Below, piece after piece: positions 10,484 to 21,651 of a stretch of DNA of 64,000 nucleotides. Position 1 is the stretch's first letter; every line of letters starts with the position of its first letter. The stretch comes from Stentor coeruleus (taxonomy: Eukaryota > Ciliophora > Heterotrichea > Heterotrichida > Stentoridae): contig MPUH01000260.1 in the NCBI GenBank assembly GCA_001970955.1, positions 1 to 64,000 of the forward strand, read 5' to 3'. A program made the position numbers and the translations under genes. The notes under the pieces were generated by a model. The model ran no database searches, had not been told where the DNA came from, and was given only the letters and a program-made list of their open reading frames with translations.

Positions 10484-11953
10484 TTAATTATTATCTTCTC
10501 CTAAAATCGATGCTTCTATTGATCTGATGTTTAGTGATTTGATTTTTTCTTGGGCAGTCTTCGATCTTGGAGATTTCCAAATAACCGCAACAGCTTCAAG
10601 AAGTTTTTCTTTTTCTATCATAGCTTTGATAGCTGAATCTCTATTGCTGTAAACTTCTTTTTCTTTTGCTAATTGCATTTCTTTAATTTTATCATATTTC
10701 TCCAAGGTTTTTTCAAGATTCTTCGACATTTTATAGTCCTAAATATCCTTTACAAATCTTCTTTTTGCCCTTTGCACCTTTAAAAGACATTCATAGTCTT
10801 TAAGCTTGTTTAGTTCTTTTTTCATCTGAAAATCTTCAGACATCTTTTTTTTCCTGTCCTGAACAATTTTCTGTGATACCCTCATTTGATGTTCCATTTT
10901 TTTCGCATTGAAAAACAAGTCGTTTTCTGCACTTTTAATCCTTTCTAAAGCGATGTTACGTTTTTTCTCAAACTCTTCTTTAGTTTTCTGCATTTTATCA
11001 TGAATTTTTTCTTCATTACGTTCTCTTGCTGTTTTGACTTTTTTCTGTTTATCAACTAATCTGTTAAAAAGTTCAAGTTCATTAGATTTACTTTTATCTT
11101 TAAATCTCATTTCTACTCTTTCAGAAGCTTCACGAAGTTTGATAGTTTTTTGGATTTTATTTCGAATAGCTTCAATGCGAAGTTCTTCAGATTTGTGGAT
11201 TTTTTTATCGAAATTTTCAAGCCTTTGGGCAATGTCGTTATCCGTCAACTGTTCAAAAGATAATTTTCTATTATCAACACTTTCTTTCTTTTTCATATAC
11301 ATTTCTTCTCTTTCTTTAGCTAATATTTTCTTGAAATCTTCTTGTAATTTTTCTCTTAATTCATGTTCTTTCATAGATTTAGTTGTTTTGTTGTAAAGGT
11401 CAATTTGAAGTTGTTTTTGCTCTTTTTTAAGGTTGTTCAGATTCATAATCTGTAAATCTTGATGCTTTTTAAACATTTCTTTGTAATTTTTCTTACTTAT
11501 GACTGGGGCAAGGTCTTTTTCTGACTTATTCGGTTTAAGGGGTTTAGGTTTTTCTTTTTTAGGTAGTTTGATTAGATCAAAACTCGTCAGTGTGTTTATA
11601 AGGATTTCTCGCTGTTTAGGTGGAAAGCGATTGAATTCTTGACTAATATTTTTATTGGACTCATAAGTAACTTCTTCAACAGATGCTGTAGCTGTAGGTT
11701 TGTATTCTGCAGGGAGCATTGTCACATGGCGTTTTTTAAGAATTTCTCTTATTTCGTTTACCGTGTTTTTTAAGAGTTTTGCATAATGCTCATATCGTAA
11801 TTTCTGTATCTCTGGAGTCACATTAAACCCTGAGAAATCTTCAAGTTTCCTATATGAAATATACTTTGTTATTAACTCTTCTTTACTTATCCCTAATTCT
11901 AGCATTGCCGATACTATGCGTTGGTTTTCAATATCTAATGCGTAACTAACCAT
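10484..11953 (-). CDS. Coiled-coil protein, 484 aa, one 15-nt intron
   Basis: Two minus-strand frames join when the 15-nt intron 10739-10753 is removed. Exon 1 is 400 codons from ATG 11953-11951; exon 2 is 84 codons ending in TAA at 10486-10484. The intron's own TAG supplies the apparent stop of exon 1, and the junction is in phase 0. The protein is Lys/Glu-rich with long coiled coils from about residue 140 to 420, and has no catalytic motif. The N-terminus contains ALDIENQRIVSAML. A related LENQRV motif occurs in the small frame just upstream at 12.2-12.4 kb. A structural ciliary or basal-body role is plausible from context but is inference. It is convergent with CFAP43 at 120 bp. Confidence 0.85.
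10739..10753 (-). other. 15-nt spliceosomal intron
   Basis: Reads GTAAAGGATATTTAG on the minus strand. Phase 0, with A at position 10. Its TAG is an in-frame stop, and removing it joins the 400-codon exon to the following 85-codon frame. Confidence 0.88.
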
Positions 11954-12218
11954 TTATAAGATAGCATTTTTAGTATGTATTGAAATAAATAGTGAGATTT
12001 TATTTAGGATTATAAATACTCTTGAATATAAGATGAAAATACTCACTTTTTATAAGGGCTAATTGATAGGGCTTGAGGCTATTATTATTAATTGTTTTTT
12101 TTATGAATTTTGTATTAAGTTAGAATGTTTAAATTGAATTTTTAATGTTTTAGATGAAGTTTTTGTTTATATAATTTGTGGTTGTAGACGCAAATTTTAT
12201 TATTTTGATTACTAGTTT

Positions 12219-12467
12219 TTAAGAACTGGAGAAGTTTTTGAATAGCTTCTTTGATGATGAAACAGTTTTCAGTCTTCGAGTTTCATCCGTAATCTGGTTA
12301 AAGGATAACTTTAATCTTTTTATAAACTTAGATTTGTATTCTTTCTTATATGGACTTTCAGAAAAGGGTTTAAATAACTCTGAAATTACTCTTTGATTTT
12401 CTAAATCTGTATCTAAGGCCTCCAACCATGCTGATATTTGATATAACTTCTTCTTCTCATAGATTAT
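12219..12467 (-). CDS. Possible small gene related to the adjacent coiled-coil gene; start unclear
   Basis: An open frame ends at TAA 12221-12219 and contains WLEALDTDLENQRVISELF, resembling ALDIENQRIVSAML at the start of the neighbouring 484-aa protein. It then runs to a basic tail. No ATG lies in frame: the frame is open upstream only to about 12467. An ATG in another frame (near 12462) could be joined by a GT-AG gap of 17 nt, but that gap does not fit the 15-nt intron rule seen elsewhere here. It could therefore be a short real gene with an unseen exon or a decayed N-terminal duplicate. Confidence 0.35.
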   Translation of the reverse strand: MIYEKKKLYQISAWLEALDTDLENQRVISELFKPFSESPYKKEYKSKFIKRLKLSFNQITDETRRLKTVSSSKKLFKNFSSS

Positions 12468-12596
12468 ATAAATTAAAACTTTAAATTTTAAATCTTATAA
12501 TAAGTGGCATTTTTAACTAGCTTTTCAAATTTTTCAGGAAAAACTCATCAAAGATAAAAAGATTTGCATATGAACATATTTACAAATTAATTATGC

Positions 12597-12920
12597 CTAA
12601 CCTTTTTGATTAACAGAGAAATGTACATTATCTTCTAAAATCTCAGGAATTTCTTCAAAAGGATTTCCAGAAGGCTCTTCAGTCACCCATGTAGCAAGTG
12701 AAGCTCTTACCAAAGAGTTTGGAAGACTAGATTTATCAGAGTTTGGCACTTTTTCCCATATAAATTTTTCAGTCATTTGAAATGGTACTTCTTGATAGAA
12801 ATCAAAGCTATAAAACTCAGATTGTTGATGGGCTTTTATGTGGATTCTATGATGGACTTCATTTGTCCATGCCTTAATATCAGCTTGATCGCTTGATGTC
12901 AGAGGCTTGAATAGTGCCAT
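12597..12920 (-). CDS. Small conserved-looking protein, 107 aa, unknown
   Basis: ATG at 12920-12918, TAG at 12599-12597. The product is a soluble 107-residue protein without coiled coil, repeats or membrane segments. It is relatively rich in aromatic residues and Pro (for example FYSFDFYQEVPFQMTEKFIW and NPFEEIPEILEDNVHF). The balanced composition and codon use support a real gene. I do not recognise a family. Some proteasome-assembly or ciliary small proteins have such composition, but nothing specific can be claimed. Confidence 0.65.
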   Translation of the reverse strand: MALFKPLTSSDQADIKAWTNEVHHRIHIKAHQQSEFYSFDFYQEVPFQMTEKFIWEKVPNSDKSSLPNSLVRASLATWVTEEPSGNPFEEIPEILEDNVHFSVNQKG

Positions 12921-14249
12921 ATTATAATTTTAATAAAACATCTCTGCTTTTTTTTAAAATAGTGACTAAATCTTTAATAAATTTGATGGTTTTCAGGAGT
13001 TTTCAGAAGTTTTCATACAATTAAGGTCCTGATTTTTCATTGAGTTTTTAGCTGGGGTTTTAATAAATTTTGTTAGCATTGAGAACACACTTTCGCGGTT
13101 ATTCGAAAATGCAGTTAACTACATATATGAAAACAAAAATTTTGTTTTGAATAAATTATTCTAAATCTTAGGATAAGTACATTTGAAATAAACATGGAAA
13201 TTCATAATTTAAGTTATGCTTAGGTTACAAATGCTGATTTTTTTTGAAAATAAATTGAATATACCTTATTATAACCTTGAGAGCTGAATATTTTTACGTT
13301 TTATTTAAATTAATTACTGATATTTGAAATTTTATTGATGTAGATTAGTAAATAACTGTAATTAATATCTGAATAAAAGATAAAATAAGTTAATAAATGG
13401 ATGAGAATGTCTGAATTAGATTTTAGTTGAAGTTTTCAAAAAAAAAATATTAAGTGGAAATTACAATGATATGATTTAATTCAAGTTATTTGATTAAATA
13501 TGCAATTGTGTTTAGTATATTATTATGATAAATCTACTTGTTCAATTTTTGTGGTAAATTTTGTCTGATATATCGCTGAATATAATAACTTAAAACAATA
13601 TATTAGATTTAGTTTACTTAATACTTTTAAGATATTCTTATAACTCCTATCATTAAAATTAATTTTTTATATAGTATCATACAAAAATACACAAAACCAT
13701 TACTTGTGTATCTAAATTTAAAAACTCCATGATATAATATAGTATTTTCTTGATAATACGTAAGAAATATTAGTTTTCATAAAAATTTTGTGTGTGAAAA
13801 CTAATAATCCAATTATAATTCCAATTTAAATTCCGGTAATGTAAACTACTATGAATTTTATGTAATTCTGGTAGGTTTCATTTTTATATAATAAAAAACA
13901 TAGGCTATTCTAATTAGTCTAATTTAATTCCATTTTCAGTAATTCTATAATCATCACTATATTATCTCCATTTATCTATTTTCTTATACAAACAGCAATA
14001 TCAAGCCTTTATCATACAATTACATCTCAAAAACAAACAAAAAAAACTATTTTTTTAAAATTGTCTAAATCATTAAACATTCCTCAAAAGCAAACTCATT
14101 CTTAAAATAACCCCTTCTAATAACAATCATATCAATAAAACTATTAACCACAAACAACCCAAGCTCCAAAAATATCCATAATCATCAACCCCGCATCCTA
14201 CAACCGCTTCAAAAATACTATGATTTCCTTAACTAAATTAATCACTATT
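12921..14249. other. 1.3-kb intergenic stretch
   Basis: Very AT-rich. One weak candidate for a tiny minus-strand gene (12993-13195) is described in the findings. The rest, about 13200-14240, contains only short random frames, with a C-rich plus strand near 14100-14220 and no RNA gene recognised. Confidence 0.5.
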
Positions 14250-14624
14250 TTAGTAAAGATAAGTAGCAAAGGCAATAACAACACAATACAGTGAGTCATT
14301 CATAAAGTTAAACCAAGCAACATTATCAGTATCAGAATCCCAAAAGCACTTCGATCCCATTCTCACACCCTGTCCTTGTTTTTCTCCAATAACAACTTGA
14401 ACCATAATCTTAAACCTATTTGTATACTCATCTTTCAAAGCATTTCTTACTGATTCAGCAATATCATAAGTATATTGATTTATAGCAGTTCTTCCTTGAT
14501 ATTTCTCTTCAATAAGTTTGGGTTCAACAATATTCTTCATAATTTCTCTAACTTTCAAAGGACAAAATTTTTCTTTGTAAGATGGGCGGGTCCAGTAGTT
14601 CTCTTGTGAATTTGTACCTTTCAT
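14250..14624 (-). CDS. Tctex1-type dynein light chain (DYNLT2B/TCTEX1D2-like), 124 aa
   Basis: Complete 124-residue protein, the normal size of this family. The C-terminal half carries the Tctex1 signature: IMVQVVIGEKQGQGVRMGSK followed by CFWDSDTDN. This wording (GQGVRMG) fits the TCTEX1D2/DYNLT2B branch especially well. The N-terminal part contains the conserved F-x-P-LKVREIM. Tctex1 light chains dimerise and bind dynein intermediate chains. DYNLT2B belongs to IFT dynein-2 and, in some organisms, to inner-arm dynein f, the dynein tethered by CFAP43/44. The gene is divergent from the next one with only 37 bp between the two ATGs. Confidence 0.9.
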   Translation of the reverse strand: MKGTNSQENYWTRPSYKEKFCPLKVREIMKNIVEPKLIEEKYQGRTAINQYTYDIAESVRNALKDEYTNRFKIMVQVVIGEKQGQGVRMGSKCFWDSDTDNVAWFNFMNDSLYCVVIAFATYLY

Positions 14625-14661
14625 TTATATATGGTAAAGACCATTTCCTTTAAACTATAAA

Positions 14662-16107
14662 ATGGATGCAAAGTTGTTCAAGTTAATCAATAAAGCTCGA
14701 AGTAACCCTTCTGGATTTATTGAACAAGTGTCAAATATTTCGTTTATGGAAGGCAAAGCAGTTATTGATTTGCAAAAGTGGACAACTCAAATAACCTCAG
14801 AAGATATTACAGCAGTTAAAAATTTATTAACCCAGTCTTTACCTGAAGTTAAAGCGGCTAGGTTTATAAATAACCCTACAACTTTAACTTATCCAAGAGA
14901 TTATCATATTCTGCTTATTTGTATTGATGTGTGTTTACAATGCAAAGATATGATATTCGATTCTCAACTTGGTGAACTTGCAGTCATTGTTGATGTAACC
15001 AGTGATAAAATAACTGTAAGGTTATCATTTAAGTTTGGTTTATCTCAAAGTATGACTAAAACTCAAACTTTTAAGATGTATGAACAAAAAGCTAGGAAAA
15101 TTGCTTATGAGATCGCTGGGGATGCAAAATTGAGAAAAAAATATAAAATACTCATGTTAAAAGGAAATGAGTGGATAAATGAGCTTGCGAAATGCTATGG
15201 ACCATTTACAGGATATGAACTGAATGAGTTTATTACTTGGTTCAAAACCGCAGAAAAAGAAATCCCTAAGCAAAAGTCAATACCTAAAGCAGTTGAACCA
15301 AAACCTCCGGTTTTGGCTGAAAAAATTGTAGTTAATGAAGGTGGAGTTATTCCTCAAGGAACTGTTGTTATAAATAAAGCCCAGAGCCCAAATCAAACAC
15401 AGAATCCTTTAGAATCAACAACAAATGGTTTCTGTGTAGGAGGAGAAAATATAAAGTTTACATTTAAAGCTAAACAAAGATACAACGATATCAAAGATCT
15501 TATAAAAAAAACAAATGGTAATATTAATGAACATATGGTTGATACTTTACCTGAAAAAGAATGTTTAGAAACACTTAAAGAACCTCCAATATCAGTACCT
15601 GAGAAATATGAAGCATTTTTACTTGAAGAAGTTTTAATAGCCCCACCTCCACCTAAAAATGAAGCACCACTTAAACCTATGTTTACAACAAATTTCAGTC
15701 TTCCTGATAACCTTAAGATTAAAACTGAGACTGCAAGAATGCAAAGTAAAAATGATAATGACCTTTTATCAGAACCGTATCAACATAAATTCCGTGAAGA
15801 ATTCGATCCTACAACTGTTGGTAAACCAGATTTTATATTACGTTTACCTAAGCCAGAACAACCGAAAATTGAAAGAATTTCTGAGCCTTTGGAAAAAATA
15901 AAACTCAAACAAAAGGAAGAAAAACTTAAAATGGAAGCTGAAGAAAAGGTAAAACGCACTGAACTTTATGGGAAAACACGTGGTGAATGGGTATCAGCAT
16001 TTAAACCAATATCAAGTTTTCTTGAAATGGGCACAGGAAAGGCTCATAAGCTTTTGCCTAAAGATGAGTATATCGAACTTTTTAAAACTTCTTCACGGGC
16101 TAGTTAA
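14662..16107 (+). CDS. Unknown protein, 481 aa
   Basis: ATG at 14662, TAA at 16105-16107. The first residues, LFKLINKARSNPSGFI, resemble the opening helix of CAP/SCP-like domains, but the rest of that domain is not evident, so I do not assign it. Residues 1-200 look globular with an EITWF-rich helical end. Residues 200-400 are Pro/Lys-rich and probably disordered. A basic coiled segment (KLKQKEEKLKMEAEEKVKR) near 415-435 precedes a short C-terminal domain. It shares a 37-bp divergent promoter region with the Tctex1 light chain, which may mean co-expression. Confidence 0.75.
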   Translation: MDAKLFKLINKARSNPSGFIEQVSNISFMEGKAVIDLQKWTTQITSEDITAVKNLLTQSLPEVKAARFINNPTTLTYPRDYHILLICIDVCLQCKDMIFDSQLGELAVIVDVTSDKITVRLSFKFGLSQSMTKTQTFKMYEQKARKIAYEIAGDAKLRKKYKILMLKGNEWINELAKCYGPFTGYELNEFITWFKTAEKEIPKQKSIPKAVEPKPPVLAEKIVVNEGGVIPQGTVVINKAQSPNQTQNPLESTTNGFCVGGENIKFTFKAKQRYNDIKDLIKKTNGNINEHMVDTLPEKECLETLKEPPISVPEKYEAFLLEEVLIAPPPPKNEAPLKPMFTTNFSLPDNLKIKTETARMQSKNDNDLLSEPYQHKFREEFDPTTVGKPDFILRLPKPEQPKIERISEPLEKIKLKQKEEKLKMEAEEKVKRTELYGKTRGEWVSAFKPISSFLEMGTGKAHKLLPKDEYIELFKTSSRAS

Positions 16108-16189
16108 TTTATATGGTATCCTTATGAATTTTTAATAGTAGTGATAAATGGGAATATTTAAATGTCGGTTAAATGATATCGTAATTTAA

Positions 16190-16990
16190 ATGGAGTGTGT
16201 GTTTTACCCAGTATCAATAACTTTGCCTGAAGATTTCGCAGAGCAACTGCTAGAACTTGAAATGCAAGTTGATAAAAACTGTGAAATCGACACAATCAAA
16301 GCCCTTGTTGACTTGTATTCAGTATTTTTTATATAGAATGCAATTGAATACTATGAAAATACTAAAGATACAAAATATCACGCATATAAAAAGCGTCTTC
16401 ATAGTTTATTGTTAAGAGAAGATGTTCAGAAAGTACTAAATGCAACAGTTAAATCAGTACAAAGAAAGCCTTTGTCAGGTTTAAATGTTAACAATCTTAA
16501 AACAACTGACTCACAAACAGATATAAAAAATCCTTTTGAAACAGAAAATTCTATTGACTTTCCAATACTAGCCAATAACAAAGATACACAAGAATTCCGT
16601 AGCCGAGCTTTAACAAATATTAAATCCCAAGAGTCTGAATTAGAAAACAGGGTTAAAGCTAGGAAAAGTTTGAAAACCTCAGCTGTATCAATAAAAGTAA
16701 ATGAAGATAAATTTATAGGACGAAACTCATATGAAGATGCTTTAGTAGATATAATGGGCAAATATATAACAGATAAAATAACTCGAGTTCAACAAATAAA
16801 ATCAACATATGAAAAACAAATCGAAGAGATAAAAGAAATGGGATCAAGTCCGATAATATTAGAAATTGTTAAACAAATGGAAACTAGTATGCAAAATGAA
16901 ATTGATGAAGTTTGTAAAAACATAGAAGAACAGAAAAGTAAAGAAATTGCTAGAGTTAGAGATGTAAATAGGTGTAGTGAGTTTTTATAA
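16190..16990 (+). CDS. Unknown coiled-coil protein, 261 aa, one 15-nt intron
   Basis: Exon 1 runs from ATG 16190 for exactly 44 codons. A 15-nt intron at 16322-16336 follows, then exon 2 to TAA at 16988-16990. Without the intron the C-terminal frame has no ATG near its start. The spliced product begins MECVFYPVSITLPEDF and has helical, charged C-terminal coiled coil (EIVKQMETSMQNEIDEVCKN). No family is recognised. It is convergent with the large minus-strand gene, with 32 bp between stops. Confidence 0.82.
16322..16336 (+). other. 15-nt spliceosomal intron
   Basis: Reads GTATTTTTTATATAG, with A at position 10, in phase 0 after codon 44. It links an ATG-starting 44-codon exon to a long frame that otherwise lacks an ATG. 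Confidence 0.88.
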
Positions 16991-17022
16991 GTAAGATCTT
17001 ATATTGTAGATAAGTTAAGTAG

Positions 17023-20000
17023 TTACTGATTACCTAGAAAACTACTAATATAATCTCTCCATTGAGATACTGGAATGTTATTAAGTTGGGCTAGTTTGTA
17101 AAGTTCAGAAATAGATACATTTTGACCTGGGTGGTTTTTTGAAAGAGACAATTTTGCCCTTACACATAAACTATAAAAATGTTTTTCGAGTTCTTCTTCT
17201 GATATTGCCTGTAGTACCTGTTCTATATCTTCTAGATTCCCAACATCTGTAGTAAAATCAGAAAAACCAGTAGAAAAGGAAATAACACTACCACGTTCAG
17301 AACCTACTTCGCTATCTACTTCTAAAGCTTGACCTGCAGGATTCCCAGCTAATTGCAAGAGGAGTTCTGAGCGAAGTTTCCATTTTTCTAATTCTTTTTT
17401 CTGTCTTTCAGCTTCTTCTTGATACATTTTGAGTAAGTCTTCATTATCCATTTCAACTGTAAACTCTCCTTTAAGTTCAAGTAAATTATTCAGTCTTTTC
17501 GCTGTGATCATAATAGGAAGTCCATCTATTATCCCTAAAGATTCATTGAAAATATTATCAATCTTATCGGCTATCGTATAGGAATTCTAAATAAATAATA
17601 CCATAGACTTTTCTAATATCGCAATACAATACTCTTCTAATTGACAATAATAGCTATATTTTATCCCATTACTTAATATTTTCCTTGAAGCTATAGCTTT
17701 AAGTAACTTTCTTATACGAATATCAGCAGGTGAAAAATCCTGAGATTCGACAATTGGCTTTAAACATTTTTTTGAATGAAAATCTACTTCATCTGCAGGT
17801 ACACATTCATAACAATTAACACATAAAACATCAATTTCATTTATAATATCTTCTATTGGCATAGGATATGAATTTGGAATATTTGAAATACTTAAACTGA
17901 TTTTTTTCTTTTGAATTGGCGTGTCAGGGTTTTTTTCATCAAAATATGGAGCGAAAAAACTTTGGAGATTTTGTGGTTTTGTGTCAGGTTTTGATTTGAT
18001 TTCATCTAGTTTTTGTTTTTTTTCTTCAATAATGACAGGCTTTTGTGGTGTTTTAAAAGATTTGTCTTCAGGTTTTGTTATGGGTTTTTCTGATTTATAA
18101 ACAGGGGATGGAGGAAAGAGAAGATTGCGTGTTGGTTTTTCTGGAGATGTGATATTTGGTTTAATTTTGCTTTCTTCTATAGTTTTTTTCCCTTGCATAA
18201 CTGAGGCTTTTGGTGTTCCTGGGAGGTTTTCTAAGTTTTTGTAAGGAGAAATGTTTATTTCTGTAACTTTTTCCATCGAAATATTCGGGGTTATTTCTAT
18301 TTCTTGGCTTGTTTTGCTAGGAGATTGCTGAGATAGATTGGGCATTTTTTTCTGAGCAAATTGAGTTTCTTGTGTTTTTTTCAAATGCAAGACACTTCCA
18401 AAAGGAACTTCCTCAGGTTTTTCAACTGAAGGGAAATTAATTTTAGGCTTTTCAACTGAAGGGAAATTAATTTTAGGCTTTTCAATATTCTTCAATGGGG
18501 CTATTGGCGTATTAATAATTTCCATAGGTTTTTTGCCTATTTTTTCTTGATCTTTTACAATTGTTTTCACATGAGTTTCTGGGGTACTGAAAACTTCAAC
18601 TAAGTTTTTCCCTCCAATATCCGGAGATTTCGTTAATCCATATCCAAAAGCAGGGCTTTTTTCTTGGGTTTTCGAACTTGCGGCAAAAACTGGAGTTTGA
18701 ATTTTTTCAATATCTTTAGTTTTAGTTTTTTCAGGACTATCTAAAGATTTTTCTTCAATAATCTCTAAATCAGTATTTTTTTTAGCTTCTTGGTTATCTA
18801 ATAACATATTAGGACTATCAGGAAGATCTTTGTAAAGTAAATCAGAACTTGAGTCATGATCAAAACTCATAAGTGAATAATATTTGTTTTCAACTGTTTC
18901 AGGGGGTATTTTATTTTCATAGTCTATTTTAAGCACATCTTTAATTGGAGATTTTGCTTCTTCTTGCCCGAATGTAAAGTTTGATTCAAAATTATCTTTT
19001 TGCATTTCAAGTAAATGATTATGAGAATCAAGAATAGGCTTTTTTTCATGGACTGGAAGATCATTTGACCCAGTTATGTTGTTTGATGTGCTAATAATAG
19101 AATTTTCATTAAGTTTAATACTTTTTGGCTCTTCAAAACTAGTTAGTTCAGTTTTGGTTAATATTTCTGGTTGTTCTGCGTTAGGAATATCAAAAAATCT
19201 GTCGACTGAAATATTTTTATCAGTTTTATCTTGTTTAGAATCGGTAATTAAAAGACTTTGGTCAGATTCATCGATTTTGGAATTTTCTTGGGATTTTGTC
19301 AGTGATTCCACATCTCGTTTTCCTTTTTTTATCCGCTTTCTTGAAAATGAGTCTTCGAATTTGCCTTCGTTTTTTCTATCTCGAGATTTCTTACTGTCTG
19401 AATCTTTCCTCAGACCTTTTGATATATAAGGACCTTTTTCAATTGATTTATCTTTGTCTATAGATAATTCATTAGCTTTTATAGGCTCTTCAATTGAGAT
19501 TTCTTTAAGAGTTAGGTCTTTATTGGTTTTTTCATTTAAAGGTTTATCTTTTTCTATATGGATTTCTTTATCTATAACAAGATTTTCTTTTTTTTCCTCA
19601 ATGTTTTTTCTTATATTTATCTGGTTGGATTCTATTTTAGGAATATCGGCATTTATTATATGCTTTTTCTCTTTAAACTCTTTATCACTTTCATTATCTG
19701 AGTCTTTTTCTTTTTTCTCCTTTTTGTAAATATCTTCTTTTTGATGCTTGTTTTTTTTTTTCTTCTCTTCACTGCTTTCATCATGGGCTTTTTCCTTTTT
19801 GTGCTTTTTTTGGCTGTTATCAGGCAATTCTTCATTTTTCTTTGTTTTAGTATCATCTTCATCAGAAAATATATGCTTTTTGTCTACAGAAAATTTATTT
19901 TCTTCAATAAACTTTTCTTCTTTTACCTCACTAAAAGGCTTTTCATTATAAGGATTTGTGGGTAAATCTATAGAATCATGGCTTGAAATAATTTTTTCTT

Positions 20001-21651
20001 CATCAGTTTTCAGAGGAATAAAATTTTCAATTTTTTTTTCTTTATCGTTTTCTTCAAAGCTCTCATCTTTTATTTTTTCAACACATTCTTGATTGTTTTC
20101 ATGTTTAGTTTCCTCATCATAGCTTAGAATATTATAATTTTCCTCTTTGACTTTTGGTTCACACTCATAATTTTTTCTAAATTCTTCATTCTTTTTATAA
20201 GATAAAATCTCTTCATCTTTTATTTCTAAAAAATTTTTTTCTATGTATTTTTCTGTATCCTTGTTATCTATTTTTGGCTTTTCAGTCTTAAAATCTATCT
20301 CAGGCTTTTCATCATTTTCATTACTAGATTGAAAATTTTTATCTTGAGAGTCTTTATCTTGTTTAATAAATTGCTCTTTTCTTGAATTTTTCTCGTTGTC
20401 TTCACTTGAAGCATCATTTTTTTTATTTTTTGTTTTTTTATTTAGAGATTTTGTTTCTTCATTTTGAGTTTGCTCATGCGTTTTTAATAAATCATTATCA
20501 ACCAACTTAGGATTTTGTTCACTTTCTGGTATGTTATTTTTATTAGATGGACTTATTTTTAATTCCTGACATTCATCATAAGTGTCTTTAATATCTGATT
20601 CTTTATCTATAAAATTTTCATGCTTTTTAGATTTCTTTTTCTTTTTTTTTTGTTGCTCATTGATTTCTTTATTATCTTCTTCCTTTTCTGAAGGTCGAGA
20701 TTTAGAAAGAGAATGACCTTCTTCAAGGTTGTAACTTATTGATGAAGATTTTTCTTCGTTTTTCAAGCTTAAAATCAAGGATTCACTTTCTTCATTTTCT
20801 GTTGAAAACTTTTCAGGTTCAATTTTGATTTTTTCTTCAGTATGCTCTTCCTCAAGTAACTTATCTTCTTTTTCATTAACCTCTTTTCTACGATGCTTTT
20901 TATGTTTCTTCAGAGCTTCTCCAAGTTCATTTTCTTTTTCATTTTTACCTTTTTCTTCAAAAAGTTCTACAGTCTCATGTGCAATAATATCCCTTTTATC
21001 CTCTGGTTTTTCAGATGTCAGACTCAGTTCAAGAAAAGATTTTTTTTCTTCATCATTTTCTTCGTTTTTTTCTTTAGCGCACTCAATAGGAGAATTTTTT
21101 TCAGGTAAAACTTTAGGTTCTTTCTCTTCTAATTCAGAATTTTTATTACAAATATCAGGAAGTTTTTCATTAAAAGCTTCAGAACTGCTTATGTGAGAAT
21201 TTGGTTTAGATTCAGTCTCTATAGACTTCTCAATAATATCTGGAAGAGCTTTTTCAGACCCTAAGACTTTTTTGATTTTATCTTGAGACACAAGAGTATC
21301 ATCATCATCCTGAACATCTTCTGTGATATCTTCACGAATTTCAAAGTTGACATCTTTAAGCCAGAGATCTGATTTTTTTACGCTGCCTCGTTTACGATTA
21401 CGATTTCCTACTGAATCATTTTTAGGCTGAGTATTTTGAATTGTTACTTCTTGTGTTGATTTTTCTGTTGGAGAAATTCCTTTGACTTCATTACTATCTT
21501 GAGATGAGCATTCTTTGTAAATATCTTCATACTTACCGATTAGAGCTTTAACTGATCCTCTAGGTGCTCTTCTTGCTCCAGGTTTCGACTGCTGATTAGA
21601 GTTTTTTTCTTCAGTAACAGGATACGTTTTTCGTACTTCTTCAGATTCCAT
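17023..21651 (-). CDS. Very large disordered, Glu/Lys/Ser-rich protein with C-terminal zinc-finger-like motif, 1537 aa, one intron
   Basis: Exon 1 (1350 codons, ATG 21651-21649) joins exon 2 (187 codons, TAA at 17025-17023) across the 15-nt intron 17587-17601. Nearly all of residues 1-1250 is low-complexity E/K/S/D-rich sequence with poly-K and KKKKKKSKK patches, predicted disordered. Two identical 10-residue units KPKINFPSVE occur near residue 1070. Around residue 1275-1300 is CVNCYECVPADEVDFHSKKC, a plausible C2HC zinc finger. After the intron the protein continues as a helical/coiled acidic domain. Basic runs suggest nuclear or microtubule association, but no family is recognised. Low-complexity composition makes homology searches unreliable. 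Confidence 0.82.
17587..17601 (-). other. 15-nt spliceosomal intron
   Basis: Reads GTATTATTTATTTAG on the minus strand, with A at position 10, in phase 0. Its TAG ends the 1354-codon frame; splicing continues the protein for 187 residues. Confidence 0.88.
18421..18480 (-). repeat. Perfect tandem duplication of a 30-bp coding unit
   Basis: Two identical 30-bp units, 18421-18450 and 18451-18480, encode KPKINFPSVE twice within the large disordered protein. Perfect DNA identity, not just protein identity, implies recent slippage or duplication. Confidence 0.92.

Noticed and set aside
14100-14220. C-rich stretch considered as an RNA gene
   Set aside because: No recognisable tRNA boxes or stable cloverleaf; it fits strand composition bias near a gene end.
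17614-17628. A 15-nt GTATTGCGATATTAG resembling an intron inside the large disordered-protein gene
   Set aside because: Position 10 is T, not A, and removing it would create an immediate TAA. It is coding.
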